Shown here: positions 9,650 to 16,601 of the stretch, in pieces | Position numbering within the stretch: the stretch's first letter is position 1 | Layout: every line of letters begins with the position of its first letter | DNA from: an uncultured Ruminococcus sp. | GTDB taxonomy: Bacteria; Bacillota; Clostridia; Oscillospirales; Ruminococcaceae | Reading direction: 5' to 3' | NCBI GenBank assembly: GCA_900541495.1 | Contig: UQKC01000003.1 | Coordinates: 27,132-91,131, forward strand | Length of the DNA: 64,000 bases | The notes under the pieces: model-generated | Told to the model about the DNA's origin: nothing | Databases searched by the model: none | What the model saw: the letters and a program-made list of their open reading frames with translations, nothing else | Made by a program: the position numbers and the translations under genes

Positions 9650-10611
9650 AGCAGACCTCCGAAAATTGCCGCTCTCAGCGCCGCGCTGATGACAAGCACT
9701 ATGACCGATGTGCAGTACATAAGTCTGTTTGCGCGGCGGATATCTTCGCTTTCGGGAGGGCGGATATCATCGCCGATGAACTCCTTTTTATGAAGCTCGC
9801 CGAAGTAATATGCGTCCCCTGCAAGACGGATATCGAGTGCACCTGCGCAGACCGATTCCGTTTGCGCGGAGTTCGGGCTGGCGTGTTTTCTGCGGTCACG
9901 CTTCCATATACGAGCGGCGTTTTTGCCGTCTGCACCGAGCATATATGCCGAAAGTATCATCACAAGTGCAGTCAGCCTTGACGGGATAAAGTTCAGCACA
10001 TCATCAAGCTTTGCGGCAAAGCGTCCGATATCGATGTATTTTTCATTTGTATAGCCTATCATTGAATCCATTGTATTTGCGGCTTTGTAGAAGAATCCGA
10101 GTGGTGCGCCGCCGAATGCGATGTACATTATCGGTGCTGTCACGCCGTCCGAGGTGTTCTCCGCAACTGTTTCGACAGCCGCTTTGACGATGCCCGTTTC
10201 GTCCAGCACGTCGGTATCTCTGCCGACTATCATCGACACGGCTTTGCGCGCTTTTTCGATGTCTTTTTCCTCGACAGCGCGGCAGACTTTCATACTTTCT
10301 TTCTGCAAACACCGAGCCGCAACGAGCTGCCAGCACATCACGCTTTCCACCGCCAAGCCGAGGTAAATATTAATTTTATAGCACACAAAAAGCACCGCGA
10401 GCGGCACGAGTGTTGACGCGATAAGCACGGTCAGCGCAAGAAAAACACCGCCTTTGCGCAGATTTTTGAACCTTTCGCGGACAAACTTTTCCAGCTTTGC
10501 GATAAGCGTTCCGATCGCCCTTATCGGGTGCGGAAAATTATATGGGTCGCCGACAAAAATATCGATGACAAAGCCGACAAGCATCGGCAGAGCGTAAATA
10601 AAGCCTTTCAT
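9646..10611 (-). CDS. cbiB: Adenosylcobinamide-phosphate synthase (CbiB)
   Basis: CbiB is the membrane enzyme that attaches aminopropanol phosphate to adenosylcobyric acid. The 321-residue product has the family's N-terminal GDPYNFPHPIRAIG segment, several membrane helices, the conserved VAENTSDGVTAPIMY motif and YKAANTMDSMIGY. It sits 5 bp downstream of cobC and overlaps cobD, its substrate supplier, by 4 bp, which fits coordinated synthesis of the nucleotide-loop arm. Confidence 0.96.
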   Translation of the reverse strand: MKGFIYALPMLVGFVIDIFVGDPYNFPHPIRAIGTLIAKLEKFVRERFKNLRKGGVFLALTVLIASTLVPLAVLFVCYKINIYLGLAVESVMCWQLVAARCLQKESMKVCRAVEEKDIEKARKAVSMIVGRDTDVLDETGIVKAAVETVAENTSDGVTAPIMYIAFGGAPLGFFYKAANTMDSMIGYTNEKYIDIGRFAAKLDDVLNFIPSRLTALVMILSAYMLGADGKNAARIWKRDRRKHASPNSAQTESVCAGALDIRLAGDAYYFGELHKKEFIGDDIRPPESEDIRRANRLMYCTSVIVLVISAALRAAIFGGLL

Positions 10612-10616
10612 TTTTC

Positions 10617-11177
10617 CTAAATTCTTTCCGTAATAATTATTTTTTCACCGTCAAATTCGGTAACAAAACCGTGGGCATTCGACACTTGAAAATCATAGTA
10701 GCCGCCCTTTGGATAAACGTATTTTTCCATAACGGACATTATCGTTCCGCCGTGTACAACGAGTGCAAGCACTGTTTTTTTGTCAAATCCTGCGACAGCT
10801 TTTTCAAACTCTGCAATGCACCTTTTCTTAAAGTCGGACGGCGTTTCTCCATTCGGAAAAGCCGCAGTTCCGCCGCTGTCTATCCAGTGCTGATAGTCGG
10901 GATTTCCCGTCAATTCGCGGTAGTTTTTACCCTCAAAGTCACCAAAATCGCACTCGCGAAAGTCATTGCAGACGGTGATTTTTTTATCGGGATAGATAAG
11001 CTTTGCGGTTTGCTGACAGCGTTTCATCGGACTTGCAAGAACTTCATCACATTCGGGATATTTTATGCATTCAAGCTCGCTGATGCCCTCTTTGCAAAGC
11101 GGTTCGTCCGTCCTGCCTATGTACCTTTTTTCAAGGTTTCCTGCGGTCTTGCCGTGGCGGATAAAGATTATTTTCAC
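10617..11177 (-). CDS. cobC: Alpha-ribazole phosphatase-like histidine phosphatase (CobC), GTG start
   Basis: This 186-residue histidine phosphatase has the catalytic RHGKT motif near residue 8, RYIGRTDEPL, SPMKRCQQTA and the second-half VVHGG (catalytic His). In this operon the expected substrate is alpha-ribazole phosphate or adenosylcobalamin phosphate. The GTG at 11177 is chosen because the protein then starts right at the first beta strand (KIIFIRHG) and overlaps the previous stop in a GTGA arrangement. The frame also runs upstream to 11285 but would add 36 unrelated residues. Confidence 0.88.
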   Translation of the reverse strand: MKIIFIRHGKTAGNLEKRYIGRTDEPLCKEGISELECIKYPECDEVLASPMKRCQQTAKLIYPDKKITVCNDFRECDFGDFEGKNYRELTGNPDYQHWIDSGGTAAFPNGETPSDFKKRCIAEFEKAVAGFDKKTVLALVVHGGTIMSVMEKYVYPKGGYYDFQVSNAHGFVTEFDGEKIIITERI

Positions 11178-11569
11178 GCTTTGTTCTCCCCTTTTATTAT
11201 GGTCGGGATACCGCAGGTAAGGCGAATCACTTCGCTTGAATTTCGTGCAATAAGACAGCCTGCACGTCCCGTTTCTTCGCGCCATATACGGTCGTTTTTT
11301 TTGAGAGGGATTATTCCTGCGCCTATCTCGTTGATTATAACAACAGCGTTAGGATTCTCCCTGCAAAGCCGCTCGGTAAAAGTTTGAACATCGGCTTTTT
11401 CTTCAAGCAAACGCTCCACGATGAGCTGATAATCGGCAATGCATTTCGCCGAAAAAACAGCATCGAACGAACAATTTTCTCCATTCAGGATCTCTTCATC
11501 TGAGAAGCCGAAGCGCGTTTTAGCATAATCTTTTTTGCCGCTGAACGCTCCGCCCGTTATCATTATCAT
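11174..11569 (-). CDS. Short, degenerate CobU-like paralogue
   Basis: At 131 residues it is shorter than normal CobU (about 170-185). The C-terminal half carries the CobU signature (NEIGAGIIP, then R.WREETGRAG and a CGIPTIIK end), and the N terminus begins like CobU (MIMITGGAFSGKK). The P-loop is defective, however: the last position of GxxxxGK[S/T] is Lys. The RHR region with the guanylyl-acceptor His is absent. It overlaps cobS by 4 bp and cobC by 4 bp, so it is translated with them. It could be a regulatory or accessory subunit of the intact CobU two genes upstream, or a cobinamide-binding relic. Its activity is unknown. Confidence 0.75.
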   Translation of the reverse strand: MIMITGGAFSGKKDYAKTRFGFSDEEILNGENCSFDAVFSAKCIADYQLIVERLLEEKADVQTFTERLCRENPNAVVIINEIGAGIIPLKKNDRIWREETGRAGCLIARNSSEVIRLTCGIPTIIKGENKA

Positions 11570-12336
11570 AACAGCACCAACCTTTCTCCGAGTACTGCGC
11601 CGACAAGCACCGCAATCTCACATACCTGCAAAAACCAGCCTGCAAGGTCGCCCGTTATCCCTCCGAAGTTTTTGTACGATGATACTCTATAGTAAACGAA
11701 TGTCAGGACTGCGCCGAGTATCGCACAGCCGCCGACAGCAAGGCCTGCGCCGAACATTGCCGCAGAGGATAAAATTGCAATGATTACAAGTACAGCAACA
11801 GTCACGTTTTTATGCGCAGGCTTGGCAAAGCTTTGAAGTGCGCCGTCCTTTTTCGCGCCTTTGAACGTCACAGCGGCAAATCCGCTCAACGCTCTTGAAA
11901 GCACGAAACCGACAGCAACAACGACAGCCGCGGCGGTGCTTTTCACCTCGGACAGAAGAGCCGTTTGCAGGATAAGGTAGGCGCAGACTTTCATCACAGC
12001 GAACGAGCCGATGTGTGGGTCGCTCATAATTTTCAGCTTGGTTTCTCTGTCGGCACAGGAGGCTTTAGCGTCCGTCACGTCACAGAAACCGTCAAGGTGA
12101 ATTCCGCCCGTGACGAGCAGTGGGATAAGCGCAGAAACCGCTCCACAGAGGAACGAGCCAACGCCGAGCAGGGTGCAGACATATCTCCACAAAAGGAAAA
12201 CAGCGCCCGAAACTGCGCCGATGAGCGGAAAGAAGCAGAGCGCATAACGGCGGTTCTCCTCTTTCCATTCAACCTGCGGCATCGGTATGCGCGAGTACAT
12301 CAAAAATGCGCTTGCAAGCGACTTTAAAACTGTCAT
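11566..12336 (-). CDS. cobS: Adenosylcobinamide-GDP ribazoletransferase (cobalamin synthase, CobS)
   Basis: CobS joins adenosylcobinamide-GDP to alpha-ribazole in the membrane. The 256-residue product starts LKSLASAFLMYSRIPMP and has the family's GGIHLDGFCDVTDA motif and a metal-binding acidic cluster, with several membrane helices in the second half. The ATG at 12336 overlaps the cobU stop as ATGA. A longer in-frame extension to 12378 lies inside cobU and lacks a ribosome binding site. The gene is coupled to cobU and to the short CobU-like gene. Confidence 0.95.
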   Translation of the reverse strand: MTVLKSLASAFLMYSRIPMPQVEWKEENRRYALCFFPLIGAVSGAVFLLWRYVCTLLGVGSFLCGAVSALIPLLVTGGIHLDGFCDVTDAKASCADRETKLKIMSDPHIGSFAVMKVCAYLILQTALLSEVKSTAAAVVVAVGFVLSRALSGFAAVTFKGAKKDGALQSFAKPAHKNVTVAVLVIIAILSSAAMFGAGLAVGGCAILGAVLTFVYYRVSSYKNFGGITGDLAGWFLQVCEIAVLVGAVLGERLVLL

Positions 12337-12851
12337 TTTATCGTTCCTTTCAGCGGCACGGTAACGCCGTACACGCAATCAACAACAAGGTCGGAAAGCT
12401 CCGCGGTTCGGCGGTTTATCTCGCCCATTGCCCTTATATATTCGGCTGTTCCCTCGGCATAGGAAATGCCGTCGCTGCCGACCTCGTTCGTGACGATGAC
12501 AAGCAGCTTTGTGCGGCTTTTGAGCTGTTTTATCCCGTCAATAATTTTATTGGCAGGATAGGTCATTTTTTCGCTGCAAAACATTTCGTTCGCGCAAAGA
12601 TTTCCCATACATTCAAGCAGAACTCCGCAGCTTTCGGGGACATTAACGCCGCCTATATCCGTATATTTTTCTATCGTTTCAAAACCTTTTCCCGAGCGCA
12701 TTTTTCGGTGGCGTTCTATCGCAGCAAAGGCTTCTTCGCCGTAGGGCTGCATCGTTGCGATGTAAATTTTTTCACCCGGAAAATCATTGAAAAGTGACTC
12801 GGCAAAGTGCGATTTTCCGCATTTTGAGCCGCCCGTTACAAGGACCGTCAT
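12333..12851 (-). CDS. cobU: Adenosylcobinamide kinase/guanylyltransferase (CobU)
   Basis: CobU phosphorylates adenosylcobinamide and then transfers GMP to it. The 172-residue product has an intact P-loop (VTGGSKCGKS, about 5-14), the ERHRKMR segment with the His that accepts GMP, LLECMGNLCANEMF, and the NEVGSDGISYAEGTAEY region ending in VYGVTVPLKG. Length and motifs are those of a functional enzyme, in contrast to the short paralogue at 11174-11569. It overlaps cobT and cobS by 4 bp each. Confidence 0.96.
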   Translation of the reverse strand: MTVLVTGGSKCGKSHFAESLFNDFPGEKIYIATMQPYGEEAFAAIERHRKMRSGKGFETIEKYTDIGGVNVPESCGVLLECMGNLCANEMFCSEKMTYPANKIIDGIKQLKSRTKLLVIVTNEVGSDGISYAEGTAEYIRAMGEINRRTAELSDLVVDCVYGVTVPLKGTIK

Positions 12852-13888
12852 TTCAGTTCCACATACCTTTCCATTCCCATTTCGTCAAAGCGGTGAGCGC
12901 TGTTGTAGACCGCAAGCGCGCCGTCAAGGAGAGGCAGGAGCATAATTCCGCCCGTCCCCTCGCCAAGACGCATTTCTGCCGTTATAAGCGGCTTCAAACC
13001 GAGCTTTTCAAGCAGCATTTTGCCCGATCTTTCGCCCGAAACGTGGCTTGCGAGCATATAATCTTTCGCAAAAGGGCAAATTTCACAAGCGAGGAGTGCC
13101 GCAACAGCAGATATCATGCCGTCAATGATGACAGGAACGCGATAGACTGCTCCGCCGAGGAAAATTCCCGCCATTCCTGCGATATCATAGCCGCCAAGCT
13201 TTGCGAGAAGTTCGATTGGCTTGTTTTTGTCGGGTCTATTCACGGCAATCGCGCGCTCTATCGCGGAAATTTTACGTTTAAGACCTGCGCTGTCCAATCC
13301 TGCACCTCTGCCTGTGACTTTCTTCGGCGGCAGGTCGAGCAGGACAGATGCGAGCGCGGCGGAGGTGGTGGTGTTCCCTATCCCCATTTCGCCCGTGATG
13401 ATGATATCCGCTTTGCTGTCGCAGACGATATCCATTCCGATGGCAATTGCTTCTTCGGCTTGCTCGGTCGTCATCGCTGCTTCCTCGGCAATATTTTTTG
13501 TGCCGTAGGAAATTTTTCGTTTGAGAAGCTTTTCGCTCTCAACATCGCGGTCAATGCCGATGTCAACAGCTGTAACGCTTGCATTATAAAGCTTTGCGAG
13601 GACGTTTATGTTGGAATTACCCTCGGCTATTTCCTTTGCGCAGAGTGCGGTCACGGAGCTGTCCGACTGGGAAACGCCCTCTTTTACGACACCGTTATCG
13701 GCGCACATCACGACCGCTTGACGGCTGTTTATTTTAACGTTCGGAGTGCCTTGGACGGCGGCTATTTTCTCCACGGCTTCTTCGAGCAGACCCAAGCTGC
13801 CAAGCGGTTTTGCAACGCTGTTCCAGCGCTCTCTTGCTGCCCTTGCGGAATTCCGATCCGCAGGTATTATGTTTTTTATCCTGTTCAT
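12848..13888 (-). CDS. cobT: Nicotinate-nucleotide--dimethylbenzimidazole phosphoribosyltransferase (CobT)
   Basis: CobT activates the lower-ligand base to its alpha-ribotide. The 346-residue product matches family length. It shows KPLGSLG near the N terminus, MCADNGVVKEGVSQ, GEMGIGNTTTSAA, GRGAGLD and the C-terminal LGEGTGG with the catalytic Glu. The ATG at 13888 is six bases after GGAGAGG; a longer frame to 13960 overlaps the neighbouring gene and is not needed. It lies 19 bp downstream of the transglutaminase-like gene and overlaps cobU by 4 bp. No gene for making dimethylbenzimidazole is seen, so the base may be salvaged. Confidence 0.96.
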   Translation of the reverse strand: MNRIKNIIPADRNSARAARERWNSVAKPLGSLGLLEEAVEKIAAVQGTPNVKINSRQAVVMCADNGVVKEGVSQSDSSVTALCAKEIAEGNSNINVLAKLYNASVTAVDIGIDRDVESEKLLKRKISYGTKNIAEEAAMTTEQAEEAIAIGMDIVCDSKADIIITGEMGIGNTTTSAALASVLLDLPPKKVTGRGAGLDSAGLKRKISAIERAIAVNRPDKNKPIELLAKLGGYDIAGMAGIFLGGAVYRVPVIIDGMISAVAALLACEICPFAKDYMLASHVSGERSGKMLLEKLGLKPLITAEMRLGEGTGGIMLLPLLDGALAVYNSAHRFDEMGMERYVELK

Positions 13889-13907
13889 TTTTCCTCTCCA
13901 AAACTTT

Positions 13908-14867
13908 TCATGATATGGTGAAAAGTGCCGTATAAAAATCACGGAGATCTGCACGGTCAATACGTCTGTCCTTTGTCATTTCGTAAAAGTCCATATCAAG
14001 ATATTCCGTTTTCAGTTTGTCGGAATAGAAATATTCTCCGTTGAAAAAAGTATTCTGCGAGCACCATGTCGTATCGAAGAAATGCCAGTTGCCTTCGCAG
14101 AAAACAGCATTCCACTCGTGATTCGTGCGGACTTTTTTCCAGTCAGGATAATCACAAAGTCCTTCTTCCGCACCGCCACGGAAATTTACTGTACATATCC
14201 CCTGTGCTTGGCAGAGGGCAGCGAAAAGGTTGGAATAGCCTGCGCAGGTGGCTGTCTTGGTCGAGATGACCTGTTCAAGGCTTATCACATCGGCATTGAC
14301 GCTCGTTGACGCTGCATCGCTGTTATAACAGATATTGTGAACCACCCAATCGGCTATCGCGTTTGCTTTTTCAAGCTGCGTTTCACTTTCGCTGCAAATT
14401 TCGTCCGAAAGCTGCTTTACTTCGGACATAATGATATAATATGTATTTTTTTCGCCGTCGGTCGAAATATATTCAACGACATAGCTTAGGTCGTTCTGCT
14501 GTATCTTGCCGAGATAGATCATATTATGCTCGCAAAGTTCTGCGTTGTCTATTTCACTGCCGTTCAAATCGGGGACGTTTGTCGGAAGCTGTATTTTCAG
14601 CGTTTTCATTGATGAGTTGAGCTGTTCGGCGAGGTCTGTTTTTCCATAGAGAAAATCGATCTCATTCTGCTTATGCTTAAGTTCCAGAGATGCATCGTAA
14701 AGCTGTTCGGAAAGCTCATTACACCGCGAAGCTGCTTCGTTGAGCTTTGTTTCCAAACTGCTTTTTTCCATATAATAAAACACGAGCAATACTATCAAAA
14801 CAACGATAAAAAGCAAATATATTACAATATTGGTTCGTGGATGCTTGCTGCTGATGTCAGACTTCAT
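13908..14867 (-). CDS. Membrane-anchored transglutaminase-like protein
   Basis: The 319-residue protein has one N-terminal membrane segment (about 15-32), a coiled-coil stretch (about 35-80, rich in Glu/Lys/Leu) and an extracytoplasmic transglutaminase-core domain in the second half. The presumed catalytic triad is Cys in TCAGYSNLF, His in NHEWNAVF and Asp in FFDTTW. Such domains often act as cysteine proteases or amidases on surface proteins or peptidoglycan. It is the first gene after the promoter at 14900-14928 and only 19 bp before cobT, so it appears to share the mRNA with the cobalamin genes. No direct role in B12 synthesis is known to me. Confidence 0.82.
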   Translation of the reverse strand: MKSDISSKHPRTNIVIYLLFIVVLIVLLVFYYMEKSSLETKLNEAASRCNELSEQLYDASLELKHKQNEIDFLYGKTDLAEQLNSSMKTLKIQLPTNVPDLNGSEIDNAELCEHNMIYLGKIQQNDLSYVVEYISTDGEKNTYYIIMSEVKQLSDEICSESETQLEKANAIADWVVHNICYNSDAASTSVNADVISLEQVISTKTATCAGYSNLFAALCQAQGICTVNFRGGAEEGLCDYPDWKKVRTNHEWNAVFCEGNWHFFDTTWCSQNTFFNGEYFYSDKLKTEYLDMDFYEMTKDRRIDRADLRDFYTALFTIS

Positions 14868-14899
14868 ATATGATCACTCTCCGCAATGAATTTGATTCA

Positions 14900-14928
14900 A
14901 TTATAACATTTTTCACTTGCGATTTCAA
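14900..14928 (-). promoter_or_regulatory. Promoter of the transglutaminase-cobT-cobQ operon
   Basis: On the minus strand TTGAAA (14928-14923), a 17-bp spacer and TATAAT (14905-14900) lie 33 bp before the ATG at 14867, which has GGAGAG upstream. The leader is too short for a cobalamin riboswitch, so this second cobalamin operon seems not to be controlled by one. Confidence 0.8.
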
Positions 14929-14949
14929 TATTTTACAGTAAAAAACAAC

Positions 14950-14979
14950 GCTCCTCTGTCAAAAAAATGACAAAGGAGC
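14950..14979 (-). terminator. Rho-independent terminator of the MATE gene
   Basis: GCTCCTCTGTCA (14950-14961) pairs with TGACAAAGGAGC (14968-14979) with one mismatch. On the minus strand the stem is followed by GTTGTTTTTTAC, 15 bp after the MATE stop codon. Confidence 0.85.
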
Positions 14980-14993
14980 AATTTATTGATATT

Positions 14994-16385
14994 TTATTTA
15001 ACGGCGGCTTCAAGCTGTTTTGCCGTTTCTTTTTCCTGTGAAGCTTTAATGCTCTTTTTCTTGTTCCAAGCGCCGCTTCTGTAAAAGGCTATCGACATTA
15101 TCATCGAAACTGTCCAGCCGATAGGCCAAGCGAGCCAGATTCCGACCGTTCCGAACATTACCGACAAAACTTTTGCGAGAACTACACGGAGGATAAGATC
15201 GGTGAACGTTGCCGCCATAAACTTCTTCATCATGCCTGCGCCTCTGAGGATTCCGTCTGCGGTGAGCTTTGCCGAAACGATAAAGTAGAAAGGCGAAAGT
15301 ATGCGGAGTATCTCTACGCCGACCGTCATTGCAGGGCCGTCGGGGCTGTCGAGGAAGATATAGACGAGGTATTTTCCTGCGAAGAGATATGCTGCGACAA
15401 GCGGTATGCAAAGAAGCCATACAAGCTTCAAGCCTGCGTTGAAACCCTCCTTAACTCTTTCAAGCTTGCCTGCGCCGAGGTTCTGCGCGGTGAAGTTCGA
15501 GATGCCGTTGCCGAGCGTTGTGAACGAGGTTATGACGAGGTTATTTAGCTTTATCGAAGCGGAGTAGCCTGCCATTACGGCTGCACCGAAGCTGTTGATT
15601 ATGCTCTGGATAATGATGTTGCCGATTGAAATGAAGCTCTGCTGTAAGATACTTGGTACGGCGATAACTGCGATCTTTCCGCAAAGTTCCCACGAGAAAG
15701 CTCTCGGCTTTATATCGTCAACGACCTTTATTCCTGCAAGTCTGCAGAATACTACTATCATCGCAAGTATGCAGCTTATGCTCTGACAAAGGAATGTTGC
15801 CCATGCAACGCCTGCAACTCCCATTTTGAACGCTGTTACGAAGAGTATATCAACGCCGATGTTAGAGACCGACGAGCAGGCAAGGAAGATGAACGGCGTT
15901 TTTGAATCGCCGAGTGCTGAGAAGATGCCCGTTGCGATGTTATAATAGAACACGAACGGCAGTCCGAGAATGTATATTTTAAGGTAGAGCGCCGAATCTG
16001 CGAGAACTTCATCAGGGGTATTTATAAGATGAAGCAGGTCATTGCAGAATATTGCGCCGACCGCCATAAGCAATGCGCAAAGTACGCCGCCTGCGATGAG
16101 CGTTGTATAAACGGCGGTTTTCAGTTCGCCGTGTTTTCCTGCACCGAAAAGTTCCGAAACGACAACGGAGCATCCGATATTGCAGCCGAATGCAAATGCG
16201 ATGAAGATAAGCGTTATCTCATAGCTGTTGCCGACTGCGGCAAGCGCATTTTCACTGACGAATTTACCTGCAACAAAGCTGTCGGCGATGTTGTAAAGCT
16301 GCTGAAAAATTATGCTGCCGAAAAGCGGCAAACAGAATTTCCACAGCACAGTTGATGACTTTCCGACGGTAAGGTCTTTGTTCAT
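14994..16385 (-). CDS. MATE-family multidrug efflux protein
   Basis: The 463-residue protein has about 12 membrane helices and typical MATE features: FCLPLFGSIIFQQLYNIADSF near the N terminus, the GNSYEI region, GCSVVVSELFGAGK, and a matching second half (ISNFTAQNLGAGK). MATE proteins export cationic drugs or metabolites against Na+ or H+. The ATG at 16385 has AGAGGG nine bases upstream; an earlier ATG at 16415 lacks one. A promoter (16441-16469) precedes it and a terminator follows, so it is monocistronic. The substrate is unknown. Confidence 0.9.
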   Translation of the reverse strand: MNKDLTVGKSSTVLWKFCLPLFGSIIFQQLYNIADSFVAGKFVSENALAAVGNSYEITLIFIAFAFGCNIGCSVVVSELFGAGKHGELKTAVYTTLIAGGVLCALLMAVGAIFCNDLLHLINTPDEVLADSALYLKIYILGLPFVFYYNIATGIFSALGDSKTPFIFLACSSVSNIGVDILFVTAFKMGVAGVAWATFLCQSISCILAMIVVFCRLAGIKVVDDIKPRAFSWELCGKIAVIAVPSILQQSFISIGNIIIQSIINSFGAAVMAGYSASIKLNNLVITSFTTLGNGISNFTAQNLGAGKLERVKEGFNAGLKLVWLLCIPLVAAYLFAGKYLVYIFLDSPDGPAMTVGVEILRILSPFYFIVSAKLTADGILRGAGMMKKFMAATFTDLILRVVLAKVLSVMFGTVGIWLAWPIGWTVSMIMSIAFYRSGAWNKKKSIKASQEKETAKQLEAAVK

Positions 16386-16440
16386 AAACTTGTTCCCTCT
16401 TTCAAATTCAAGCATAATGCTGACTTTTTGTTCTTTAACA

Positions 16441-16469
16441 AGTATAGTACATTTGCAGGTATATGTAAA
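16441..16469 (-). promoter_or_regulatory. Promoter of the MATE gene
   Basis: On the minus strand TTTACA (16469-16464), a 17-bp spacer and TATACT (16446-16441) lie about 56 bp before the ATG. A palindrome sits just upstream of the -35 box (16476-16500). Confidence 0.7.
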
Positions 16470-16475
16470 ATGTAT

Positions 16476-16500
16476 AATTGATATCTATAACATATCAATT
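16476..16500. promoter_or_regulatory. Palindromic site upstream of the MATE promoter
   Basis: AATTGATAT (16476-16484) and its exact reverse complement ATATCAATT (16492-16500) are separated by 7 bp. The site is centred about 21 bp upstream of the -35 element, a position usual for an activator. The binding protein is not known. Confidence 0.45.
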
Positions 16501-16546
16501 TTGTATGGGAAACTTAAAGCAGTCAATCATCTTAAAACATAAAGCA

Positions 16547-16582
16547 AATATCCGCAGCTTTGCTATGAAAACTGCGGATATT
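16547..16582 (-). terminator. Terminator of the first ABC exporter operon
   Basis: AATATCCGCAG (16547-16557) pairs perfectly with CTGCGGATATT (16572-16582), 20 bp after the stop codon at 16602. The minus strand continues into a moderately T-rich tract (TTGCTTTATGTTTT). Confidence 0.75.
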
Positions 16583-16601
16583 GGTGTTTAGGAGAGTATT
16601 A

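Noticed and set aside
12794..13921. A 375-codon open frame on the plus strand opposite cobT and cobU
   Set aside because: The minus-strand cobT and cobU have clear catalytic motifs and overlaps; the plus frame has odd His/Cys/Phe-rich composition and no ribosome binding site. It is a mirror of coding bias.
14868..14993. A cobalamin riboswitch before the cobT-cobQ operon
   Set aside because: The leader between the promoter and the first ATG is about 30 nt and lacks the B12 box and core motifs.
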